Assembly: GCF_002104765.1 (NCBI RefSeq)
Contig: NZ_NCXM01000010.1
Location: 1-64,000 of the forward strand
Length of the DNA stretch: 64,000 nucleotides
Direction of reading: 5' to 3'
Source: Mycolicibacterium vulneris
Lineage (GTDB): Bacteria > Actinomycetota > Actinomycetes > Mycobacteriales > Mycobacteriaceae
Shown here: positions 51,646-59,626 of the stretch, in pieces
How positions within the stretch are numbered: position 1 is the stretch's first letter
How the letters are laid out: each line of letters starts with the position of its first letter
Program-made: the position numbers and the translations under genes
The notes under the pieces: model-generated
The model's input: only the letters and a program-made list of their open reading frames with translations
Told to the model about the DNA's origin: nothing
Databases searched by the model: none

Positions 51646-53046
51646 TCAGGCCCGTGCGGTATGCACCACTTGAGGCTCGGTGAACGCCAGCAGCCCGTCG
51701 ACCCCGTTCTCCACACCGATGCCGCTCCATTTGGCGCCACCGAACGGCACCGTCGGCAGCAGCGCCGCGTGGGTGTTGACGAAGGCTGTACCGCACTCGA
51801 GGCGCTCGGCCACCTCACGCGCCGCCACTTCGTCGGAGCCCCACACAGAACCGCACAGGCCGTACATCGTCGCGTTGGCCCGCTCGACCGCTTCGTCGAC
51901 CCGCGAATAGCGCAGGATCGGCAGCACCGGACCGAACTGCTCCTCATCGACGACCGCGACACCCTCGGCGACATCGGCGAGGATGGTGGGCTTGAAGTAG
52001 TAGCCCGGCCCGTCGATCGCGTCGCCACCGGCGACGACCCGGGCACCGCTGGCCACGGCGTCCTGCGCCAGACCTTTGACGCGTTCGAATTGCGGTCGGG
52101 TGGACAGCGGACCCATTTGCGTGGCCGGATCGGTCGGATCACCGACCGCGATCGCCGACGCCGCGGTTCCGAAGGCCTCGATCGCCTCGGCGTACACCCC
52201 GTCCGGCACGTAGATCCGCTTGGGCAGGGCGCATGCCTGGCCGGTATTGAAGAAAGCCACGCCGAGCAGCGCCGGAATCACCGAAGCCAGATCGGCATCG
52301 GGCAACAGGATTGCGGCGTCGTTGCCGCCGAGTTCCAATGTCAGCCGCTTGAGGTCGGCGCCGGCAGTGACGGCGACACTCTTGCCGCCGGCGATCGAAC
52401 CGGTGAAGGTGATTTTGCGGGGTATCGGATGCGCCACCAGCGCCCGCCCTAAATCGTCTCCACCCGAGATCACATTCAGCACGCCGGGCGGCAATACCTC
52501 GCCCATGATCTCGCCCAGCAGCAGGGTTGCCATCGGGGTGAAGGGTGAGGGCTTGACGACGACGGTGTTGCCGGCCAACAGCGCCGGCGCGATCTTCCAC
52601 ATCGCCAGACCCAGCGGGAAATTCCACGGCGTGATCGCTCCAACAACACCGACGGGCCGCTGGGCGACTTCGATGAGCGCGCTGCTGTCGTCCTGCAGGA
52701 TCCGGCGCGGGATTTCCATCTCGGCGAACACCTGCAGCCACGCGACGCAGATCTGCACCTCACTGGCGGACAGCGGGGCGGGCTTGCCCGTCTCCGCGGT
52801 CAGCGTGGTCGCGAGTTCGTCGTGGGCAGCAGTAATCGCGTCCGCCAGCCGCAGTAGCGCTTTGCGTCGCTCGGCTTCGTCCAGCCGCCACGAACACCCG
52901 GCGGCTTGCGCACCTTCAAGCGTGTCATTGAGTTGCTCTACGGAGCACTCCGGCGCCTGACCCGCCACCTCGCCCGTCGCGGGATTGACCACGTCAAAGG
53001 TTGCCTGCGCGCGGACTTTATTCCCGTTGATCGTCATCGCGACCAT
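51646..53046 (-). CDS. Aldehyde dehydrogenase (466 aa)
   Basis: This enzyme oxidises an aldehyde to an acid with NAD(P)+. It has GAITPWNFPLGLAMWKIAPA (about residue 137), GNTVVVKPSPFTPMATLL, the general-base Glu in LTLELGGNDAAILLPDADLA (about 240), and the catalytic Cys in FFNTGQACALPKRIYV (about 274). EEQFGPVLPILRY and FGGAKWSGIGVENGVDG lie near the end. The length is normal. Two starts (53046 and 53037) are possible. It could take the aldehyde from the alcohol dehydrogenase at 41394 to an acid that the adjacent synthetase activates. Confidence 0.9.
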   Translation of the reverse strand: MVAMTINGNKVRAQATFDVVNPATGEVAGQAPECSVEQLNDTLEGAQAAGCSWRLDEAERRKALLRLADAITAAHDELATTLTAETGKPAPLSASEVQICVAWLQVFAEMEIPRRILQDDSSALIEVAQRPVGVVGAITPWNFPLGLAMWKIAPALLAGNTVVVKPSPFTPMATLLLGEIMGEVLPPGVLNVISGGDDLGRALVAHPIPRKITFTGSIAGGKSVAVTAGADLKRLTLELGGNDAAILLPDADLASVIPALLGVAFFNTGQACALPKRIYVPDGVYAEAIEAFGTAASAIAVGDPTDPATQMGPLSTRPQFERVKGLAQDAVASGARVVAGGDAIDGPGYYFKPTILADVAEGVAVVDEEQFGPVLPILRYSRVDEAVERANATMYGLCGSVWGSDEVAAREVAERLECGTAFVNTHAALLPTVPFGGAKWSGIGVENGVDGLLAFTEPQVVHTARA

Positions 53047-53210
53047 AGTTCTCGCCGTCTCTTTCTCGAGTGAGGTAGCAGGCAGTCGAATGCGGCCCGG
53101 CGATGGCGCCAGGTGACCGCAGTCACAGGGTGTAAAGCTAACACCGATGGGTTTAGTCCGAAAGCGTCGGCGCCGTCCGTAACACTTCCTGCTTCAAAGG
53201 CATTGAGTAT

Positions 53211-53227
53211 GCCTAACGTTGTTTGAT
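53211..53227. promoter_or_regulatory. Candidate operator GCCTAACGTTGTTTGAT
   Basis: Fits ACCWAACNNNGTTWGGT at 12 of 14 fixed positions. It lies in the divergent gap between the aldehyde dehydrogenase and the flavoprotein gene, about 50 nt upstream of the latter. Confidence 0.5.
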
Positions 53228-53277
53228 AACCTCGGCGGCTGGCGCTGCTCGAACACATCGGGGTGAGGAGACAGTCA

Positions 53278-54915
53278 GTGAGCGGACCCTTGTCCAGAGA
53301 GCGCGACGCGGATGTCCTCGTTGTCGGCGGCGGCCACAACGGGCTGGTAGCCGCGTGCTATCTCGCTCGAGCCGGGCTCGACGTCCTGGTGCTGGAAAGC
53401 CGCGATGTACTCGGAGGTTGTACGACCACGGAGATCCTGATCCCCGAAGCGCCCGAGCACTGGTTCAGCCCATGCGCCGACGACGTCATATCGCTTCGCG
53501 CCTCGACGGTGCCCCGGGATCTCGAGCTGGCTAGGTACGGCTACCACGAGATCGACGTCGATCCCCCATACGTCGCGCTCGCCCCCGACGGCGGGTCGCT
53601 CGCGTTCTGGCGCGACGTCGGTCGCACCGTGGAAGAGGTAGCGCATTTCTCCCGGCGCGACGCCCGGATGTTCGAACAGCTCATCGAGCAGCTGATGCCG
53701 ATATCGGATGCCGCGATCGAACTGATGGCGACCAATCCGACCCGGCCCGATCTGGGTCGCGTGCTGCGCGCCGCGCGCATGCTGCGCCGCCCACGGGGTA
53801 TCCCCACCCTCGCCTCGTTGGCCACCGTCTCGGCCGCTCAGGCGATTCAGGAGCGGTTCGAACATCCGCTAGTGCAAAGCGGCCTGGCTCAGCTTGCCAA
53901 CTTCGGTTCGCCGATCACCATGGAGCACACCGGGATCAACTTGCTGATCGTCCCGCTGATCATGCGTGTCGGCATGGCACGCCCGCGCGGCGGGATGGGC
54001 ATGCTGCCACGGGCGCTCGAACGCTCCCTGGTCGCCGCAGGCGGCCGGGTCCAGACGTCTGCCCGCGTCCAAGAACTGCTGGTCGACGGCGGTCACATCG
54101 CCGGCGTGCGGCTGACCACGGGTGCGGAGCTGCGCGCCCGCACCGTGCTGACGGCGACCGAGCCGACACAGGTGTTGAACAAATGGCTACCGGACGGTGC
54201 TTTGTCAGAACGCATGGCCGCGCGCGCTTCACACATACCGACGCGTAGCGGCAACTGCGCACACTTCAAGATTCAGGTCGCTTTTCGCGGCAAGCTGCAG
54301 TTGAAGCGGCACAACGGCGCGCGCACCGACGGACTCGATTTACGGACGCCCACCCACGTCGTGGGAAGCATCGACGATATCTGCCGGGCGATCACCGACG
54401 CGGGCAGCGGCCGACTGCCCGACCCACTGCCCTACGCGAGCATGATCAACACCGCGATGGACTCAACCCTGGCGCCCACCGGGCAGGACTGTCTGAGCTT
54501 GTGGTCGGGATGGGTGCCGTTGGAACCCGCCGAAGGGTGGGACGACATGAAGGCCGCCACGGAGAAGGCTCTGGTCGAACATGCAATGAGTTACCTGGAC
54601 GGCTTCGAGTCTTTGGAGGTCGCCCGCTGGGTCGAGTCACCACCGGAGATGATGGCACGAACCAGCGTGCCCACCGGCAACGTCTACCACGTCGACATGA
54701 CCATGATGCACCTCGGCCCATTCCGGCCGGCGTGGGGTTTCGGGGGCTACCGGACACCGGTGCCGGGCCTATATCTCAGCGGCGGCGGCACCCACCCGGG
54801 GCCCTCGGTATCCGGCCTGCCCGGTCAGCAAGCTGCCCGCACCCTGCTGCGCGACCTGCGCAAAGGGAGAACACGCACGTCGGACAACGCACGACTGGCA
54901 GAGCACGCGACCTGA
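53278..54915 (+). CDS. Phytoene-desaturase-like FAD-dependent oxidoreductase (545 aa)
   Basis: Homolog of the flavoprotein at 11772-13478. VLVVGGGHNGLVAACYLARA (about residue 14) is the FAD-binding motif, LESRDVLGGCTTTE follows, and GLYLSGGGTHPGPSVSGLPG is the C-terminal motif. The GTG at 53278 is chosen because GAGGAG lies 7 nt upstream; the frame extends to 53263. The presence of two such enzymes suggests oxidation of a long conjugated or isoprenoid-like substrate, but many mycobacterial members are uncharacterised. It converges on the damaged synthetase gene. Confidence 0.85.
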   Translation: MSGPLSRERDADVLVVGGGHNGLVAACYLARAGLDVLVLESRDVLGGCTTTEILIPEAPEHWFSPCADDVISLRASTVPRDLELARYGYHEIDVDPPYVALAPDGGSLAFWRDVGRTVEEVAHFSRRDARMFEQLIEQLMPISDAAIELMATNPTRPDLGRVLRAARMLRRPRGIPTLASLATVSAAQAIQERFEHPLVQSGLAQLANFGSPITMEHTGINLLIVPLIMRVGMARPRGGMGMLPRALERSLVAAGGRVQTSARVQELLVDGGHIAGVRLTTGAELRARTVLTATEPTQVLNKWLPDGALSERMAARASHIPTRSGNCAHFKIQVAFRGKLQLKRHNGARTDGLDLRTPTHVVGSIDDICRAITDAGSGRLPDPLPYASMINTAMDSTLAPTGQDCLSLWSGWVPLEPAEGWDDMKAATEKALVEHAMSYLDGFESLEVARWVESPPEMMARTSVPTGNVYHVDMTMMHLGPFRPAWGFGGYRTPVPGLYLSGGGTHPGPSVSGLPGQQAARTLLRDLRKGRTRTSDNARLAEHAT

Positions 54916-54956
54916 TGTCGGCCGTCGGCACGACCGCCGGAGCGGCCGGGCGACTC

Positions 54957-56133
54957 TCAATTGCTGCCGTAGTCCAACTTGAGCTGCGCCCTGGACACCT
55001 TGCCGGTCACGTTGCGTGGCAACTGATCTACCACCGACAGTCGCTTGGGCAGCTTGTAGCGCGCCAACCGCTGCGCGGCAAAGACGTTGAGCTCGTCGAG
55101 GGTCACTGCGGTGCCCGGGGCGGGTACCACGACCGCCAGCCCGACTTCGCCCCACGTCGCGTCGGTGACGCCGACAACGGCGACGTCGTGGACATGCGGA
55201 TGCAGAGCGAGCACCTGTTCGACCTCGGCCGGGTAGACGTTCTCGCCGCCTGATTTGAACATCTCCTTGGTGCGTCCCGACGGGTAGTAGAAGCCGTCGA
55301 CGTCGCGGTAGGCGGCGTCGCCTGTCTTGAACCAGCCGTCCTCGGTGAAGTATGCGGCCTTGTCCTGCCCCCAGTAGCCGACGGTGATGCTCGGACCGCG
55401 CAACCAGATTTCGCCCGTCACCCCGGTTTGGACGTCACGTCCGGCGGAATCGACCAACCTGATCTGGGTGTGTGGTGCCGCGCGGCCCGTCGACCCCTTC
55501 TTGGCGACGCCGATGTTCGCCCTTTCGTTGTCCAAAACCGTTGCCATCGGCCCCATCTCGGTGCCGCCGTACTGAGGCTGAAGCGGAAAACCGTGGTCGG
55601 CCCACCGCTGTAGCAGCTCCGGTCCGGCGACCGCCCCGGCGATCACCCCGTGCCGAAGGTGTGACAGGTTCGCACTCGAGAAGCCGGGCAGGTCAGCGAT
55701 GCGCTGGTACATCAGTGGAATCGCGGCGAAATGCGTGATCGGCGGCTGCTGGCTCAGCATCTGCTGCAGTGGTGGCGACCTCGAGAGCGGCCTCTGCCCA
55801 GACACCGTCGTAAACAATGATCCGTGGCTGAGCGTCCAGACATATCTCTTCGATCTCAGCGGTATGCAGGCGCCAGTTGAGTGGGACGAACAGGGCCCCG
55901 AGGCGCATGCACGCGAATTGCACCTCGAACACCCGGGGATGATTCTCGGCGATCAGCGCAACCCGGTCACCGTGACCGACGCCGAGTCCGCGCAGCGTGG
56001 CGGCAAGGCCTGCCACCCGTTGCTCGAGTTCGGCCCACGTCGGTCGGGTTCCGTCTTCGGCGCAGCCGAACGCGAGCGCATCCGGGCGGTGCTGCGCGTG
56101 GTAATCCACCCAGTCGGTGGCGAAGAAGGCCAA
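54957..56133 (-). pseudogene. Acyl-CoA synthetase with internal deletion and frameshift
   Basis: The N-terminal part (56133 to about 55770) encodes LAFFATDWVDYHAQHRPDAL, LGALFVPLNWRLHTAEIEEI and IIVYDGVWAEAALEV. The C-terminal part, in a different frame (about 55765 to 54957), encodes PPITHFAAIPLMYQRIADLP, PLQPQYGGTEMGPMATV, WFKTGDAAYRDVDGF and NVTGKVSRAQLKLDY. Compared with intact relatives in this window, about 130 residues are missing at the junction, including the whole YTSGTTGxPKG ATP-binding loop. The reading frame changes at the same point. It cannot make an active enzyme. Candidate operators remain upstream (56159-56254), consistent with loss of a once-regulated gene. Confidence 0.8.
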
Positions 56134-56158
56134 TTTTGCTCCAATTCGCGACGGAGTT

Positions 56159-56254
56159 ACCAAACGACGTATGAATGGTACTAAACGACGCGCATGCTCG
56201 CGCCGAAGCCGCACGGCGAGCAGGGTATTCTTGTTTTACCAAACGCTGATCGGT
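56159..56254. promoter_or_regulatory. Three candidate operator half-sites (ACCAAAC / ACTAAAC) in a divergent promoter
   Basis: ACCAAACGACGTATG (56159-56173), ACTAAACGACG (56180-56190) and ACCAAACGCTGATCGGT (56238-56254) lie between the damaged synthetase and a P450 gene. The left halves match the shared consensus at 7, 6 and 7 of 7 positions; the right halves are weaker. Confidence 0.5.
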
Positions 56255-56310
56255 ATCGTCCATCCCAATGACGCCGGACGAAGAGGCCCTGTCGATAACC
56301 GGAGATCACC

Positions 56311-57573
56311 ATGACGCAGTTCGACCACCATTCCGAAGATTTCGCGCAGAACTGGCGAGAGATTTACGCCAGCATGCGCATCGAATGCCCGGTGGCGCAC
56401 AGCGACCAGCACGGTGGCTTTTACGTCCTCACCCGCTACGACGATGCGAAGCGGGTGTTGCGGGAGTCCGACACTTTCGTCTGCGGACGCGACCTGACAT
56501 TTGGTGACACCGTCGTCAAGGGCGGGGTGACAGTGCCGACCAACCCGGTCCGGATGGGGATGATGGAGATGGATCCTCCGCAGTCACAGGCCTACCGACA
56601 AGTGCTGGCACCGTGGCTGTCACGCAAGGCCGTGGAGAGATACCGCCCCCGCATGCAGGAGATCGTGTCCTGGATCGTCGACCGGGTGATCGAGGCCGGT
56701 GAGATCGATTTCGTCGACGACATCGCCAACCCGCTGCCTGCGATGGTCTCGCTCGACTACTTCGGCTTGTCGCTGGAGAAATGGAGTGACTACGCGACAA
56801 TTCTGCACAAGGCCGTCTACCGTGAGCCGGGCTCTGCGCGCGACCTCGCCGTGCTGCTAGACGATTTGCGCGCCACCGTCAAGGCGCGACGCGCGACGGC
56901 GCACACCCCGGCGACCAATCTCACCGAGGCGCTGCTCAATGCCGAGGTCGAGGGCGTGCCCATCGACGACGAAACCGTCACCGAGATGGTGTTCATGCTG
57001 CTCAACGGGGGTGTTGACACCTCCACTGCGCTGATTGCCAGCATGTTCCTGTACTTGGACGAGCATCCCGACGAGCGGGCTAAGTTACAAGCGGACCCCG
57101 GGCTGATCCCCGCTGCGATCGACGAGATGCTGCGCTATTTCACGCCCGGTCCCGGAGTCGCCCGCACGGTCGCCCGCCCGGTCGACATCAACGGCCAGCA
57201 CCTCGAACCGGGCGACCGGGTATGGCTCGCACTTGGTTCGGCGAATGCCGATCCCGACACCTTCACCGATCCCGAGCGGATCAATTTCGACCGCGACCGT
57301 GGCAGCACGCACCTGGCATTCGGGTTCGGCATGCACCGCTGCCTCGGCGCGTTTTTGGCTCCGGTGGAGATCGCCATCCTCCTCGAGGAGGTGTTGCGCC
57401 GGTTGCCGGACTACCACATAGATCGGGAACGGGTCCGGCACTATCCGACGATTCCGCTGGTCAACGGCTACCTCGCGATGCCGGCAACATTCACACCGGG
57501 ACCACGGGTGCTGAGCGGCTACGCCGAGGCGCTGCCGATTCGGCTGGAACCCGAGGTCGTGGGACGAGGCTGA
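56311..57573 (+). CDS. Cytochrome P450 (420 aa)
   Basis: I-helix MLLNGGVDTSTALIASM (Ser in place of the second Thr), ExxR as DEMLRYFTPGPG, heme loop AFGFGMHRCLGAFLAPVE. The ATG at 56311 follows GGAGATCACC. The substrate-recognition region (GGVTVPTNPVRMGMMEMDPP) is distinct from the other three P450s in the window. It is divergent from the damaged synthetase and probably shared a regulator with it. It converges toward a TetR gene about 130 nt downstream. Confidence 0.9.
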   Translation: MTQFDHHSEDFAQNWREIYASMRIECPVAHSDQHGGFYVLTRYDDAKRVLRESDTFVCGRDLTFGDTVVKGGVTVPTNPVRMGMMEMDPPQSQAYRQVLAPWLSRKAVERYRPRMQEIVSWIVDRVIEAGEIDFVDDIANPLPAMVSLDYFGLSLEKWSDYATILHKAVYREPGSARDLAVLLDDLRATVKARRATAHTPATNLTEALLNAEVEGVPIDDETVTEMVFMLLNGGVDTSTALIASMFLYLDEHPDERAKLQADPGLIPAAIDEMLRYFTPGPGVARTVARPVDINGQHLEPGDRVWLALGSANADPDTFTDPERINFDRDRGSTHLAFGFGMHRCLGAFLAPVEIAILLEEVLRRLPDYHIDRERVRHYPTIPLVNGYLAMPATFTPGPRVLSGYAEALPIRLEPEVVGRG

Positions 57574-57706
57574 TCGTCGATGCCTCGACGGCGCACGCTA
57601 TTCCCGATCTAGCGTCGGGTCGGCGATGACACTCCGATCGAACTCGCTCCGCGCGCCGCGCGGACGGCAGTGGCCGCGCCTCAGCGCCGTCGACCGCCGC
57701 CCAGCG

Positions 57707-58372
57707 TCACCCGCCTTTGGCGAGTTCCGCCTGCAAACCGGCCATCAGCAGTTCAAGACCGAAGGTGAAGGCCTCGTCGTCCAGGTGGATGGCGTAGTCC
57801 GTTGCCAGGCCGGACAGGCTGGGAAACTCGGTCTCGGGCAGCTCTCGGATGCGCTCAGGCAAGTCGATCGGCGCCGCCACCGCCTGCGCTTCCGCGAAGC
57901 CGAGCGCGTAGTTACACAGCACGCCAAGGGTGTGCAGCGCGGTCACCTCGGTAAAGCCGGCATCCAACAGGGCGGTCAGCATCCGCTCACGCAGATGGAA
58001 CAAGCCGGGGGTCGCCGAGTGCTGACTCAGCACGATGGTCACCAGGTTCGGGTGGCGGCGGCCGACGCCGTGCAGATGGCGCGCCTCGGCCCGCAGGCAC
58101 TCATCCCAGGTCGGAGCCGTTCCCGCGGTGGGATGGGCGTCTGACATGAGCTGCGCGACAAGGCCTTCCAGAATTTCTTCTTTGCTGCGTACGTATCCGT
58201 ACAGGGTCATGACCCCGACGCCGAGATCATCGGCGACCCGACGCATCGTGAAGGCGCTCGGCGGGACCGAGTCGATAACCCGCAGCGCCGCCGCCAGGAC
58301 ATCGTCACGTGTGAGCCGGGGACGCGGGCCTCGCTTTGCGGGCAGGGTCGTCGACTCTCTTGACACTCCCAC
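57707..58372 (-). CDS. TetR-family regulator of the lux-like cassette (221 aa)
   Basis: The DNA-binding domain (RLTRDDVLAAALRVIDSVPP, then VADDLGVGVMTLYGYVRSKE, about residues 18-65) is preceded by a basic N-terminus (PAKRGPRPR), and a TetR C-terminal domain follows. The open frame runs far upstream to 58798, but homology begins at the GTG at 58372. This start lies right beside the palindrome 58374-58388, so the transcript may be leaderless and autorepressed. It is divergent from the LLM - LuxE - LuxC operon, its obvious target. Confidence 0.8.
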   Translation of the reverse strand: MGVSRESTTLPAKRGPRPRLTRDDVLAAALRVIDSVPPSAFTMRRVADDLGVGVMTLYGYVRSKEEILEGLVAQLMSDAHPTAGTAPTWDECLRAEARHLHGVGRRHPNLVTIVLSQHSATPGLFHLRERMLTALLDAGFTEVTALHTLGVLCNYALGFAEAQAVAAPIDLPERIRELPETEFPSLSGLATDYAIHLDDEAFTFGLELLMAGLQAELAKGG

Positions 58373-58373
58373 A

Positions 58374-58418
58374 CCGTACACAGTACGGTCCGAGACAGAA
58401 ATTCCGTACAACGTACGG
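58374..58418. promoter_or_regulatory. Tandem palindromic operators CCGTAC-N3-GTACGG
   Basis: Two exact copies of the dyad: CCGTAC-ACA-GTACGG (58374-58388) and CCGTAC-AAC-GTACGG (58404-58418). Their centres are 30 bp apart, about three helical turns. A TAATAT hexamer (58419-58424) adjoins the second and could be the -10 element of the rightward operon. This is a textbook layout for TetR control of both divergent genes. Confidence 0.85.
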
Positions 58419-58453
58419 TAATATGCTAAATACTCAGCGAGGAGTCCGGACCG

Positions 58454-59626
58454 ATGACCGTTACCGCAGATAAGGGACAGGTGGCCAGCGTCGAACTCCC
58501 GCCTGTGACAGACGATTTCAGCGCCTTCATCATCGCCGGCGCGGTGAGTTCGGACGCCAGCAAATTTGAGCGCGAGACCGAAGGCCGGACCCCGGCTCAA
58601 GGCATCCAGGACGGGGTCGATGCCGAGCAGATCGGCTTTCGACGCGTCTTCATCTCGGAACGATGGGATCTGAAGGAAGCCGACGTCATCCTCGCCGGGA
58701 TCGGTGCGCTGACGACCCGCCTCGAGCTGGTCACCGGGATCATCGTGCCGACCACGCGACATCCCTGGATGCCGGCCGCACTCGGGGCCACGATGCACTC
58801 GTGTTTCGGGCCGCGATTCGTGCTCGGGCTCGGCCGCGGTGACGCCGGCGCGTTCCGCGGCATGGGTATCCCGATGACCACGACCAAGGCAATGGTCGAA
58901 AGCGCCAAGATCACCCGGCAGCTATGGGCAGGCGAGTCGGTGTCCTATACCGGTCAGCTCGGTTCGTTCACCGCGTTGGCTTTCGCCGAGACGTATAACG
59001 GACCGCAACCGCCGATCTGGATCGCGGGCTTCTGCCACGAACGCGGGGCGGCGGCTGCCGCCGAGGCGTTCGACGGGGTGATCCTGCCGCCCATGCTGAC
59101 CCCTGACGCCGTCGCCGACGCGGTCCAGCGCATTCGCACCGCGTGCGAGCGGATTGGTCGCGACCCCGCAGAGATCCGCATCGTCGCCCCGGTCGTGACC
59201 GCCCCGGACATGGCCGAGATCGAGACCAAGTCCATATCGGCCGGGAGGCTTGTGACCTATCTCCAGTACCCGCTGTACGGCGACGTCCTTGCCACCGCGA
59301 ACCACTGGGATCTGGAGACCGTCAACCGCATGCGCAACCACGAGCAGTTCCACAATCTCAACCGCGCCGCGGACCTGACGTTCCATCGGCACGAGATGCT
59401 GGGGCCGGCATCGGTGCTGCCGTGGAGCTGGATCACCGACTGCAGCGCGGTCGGCACCGTCTCCGAATGCGTAACGTCGCTGCAGCGTTTCATCGACGCC
59501 GGCGCCGACGAGGTCACCACATACGGATCCACTCCCCGGCAGAACGCGGCGCTGCTCGCGGCATGGAGGGAGCGACCACAAGCGACGACCTCGGTCGCGG
59601 CGAGCTCTCGGACCCACGCGTCGTGA
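58454..59626 (+). CDS. LLM-class (luciferase-superfamily) oxidoreductase (390 aa)
   Basis: GFRRVFISERWDLKEADVIL, GATMHSCFGPRFVLGLGRGD, PPIWIAGFCHERGAAAAAEA and EVTTYGSTPRQNAALLAAW mark a luciferase-like TIM-barrel enzyme, paralogous to 43986-45086 and probably F420- or FMN-dependent. The ATG at 58454 has GAGGAG at 9 nt. Its stop overlaps the GTG of the LuxE-like gene (GTGA at 59623-59626). It is the first gene of the cassette, so it may use the aldehyde made by the next two genes, as LuxAB does; that parallel is inference. Confidence 0.85.
   Translation: MTVTADKGQVASVELPPVTDDFSAFIIAGAVSSDASKFERETEGRTPAQGIQDGVDAEQIGFRRVFISERWDLKEADVILAGIGALTTRLELVTGIIVPTTRHPWMPAALGATMHSCFGPRFVLGLGRGDAGAFRGMGIPMTTTKAMVESAKITRQLWAGESVSYTGQLGSFTALAFAETYNGPQPPIWIAGFCHERGAAAAAEAFDGVILPPMLTPDAVADAVQRIRTACERIGRDPAEIRIVAPVVTAPDMAEIETKSISAGRLVTYLQYPLYGDVLATANHWDLETVNRMRNHEQFHNLNRAADLTFHRHEMLGPASVLPWSWITDCSAVGTVSECVTSLQRFIDAGADEVTTYGSTPRQNAALLAAWRERPQATTSVAASSRTHAS

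Noticed and set aside
59143..59622. N-terminal extension of the LuxE-like gene
   Set aside because: It lies wholly inside the LLM gene in another frame; the GTGA overlap at 59623 gives a better start.
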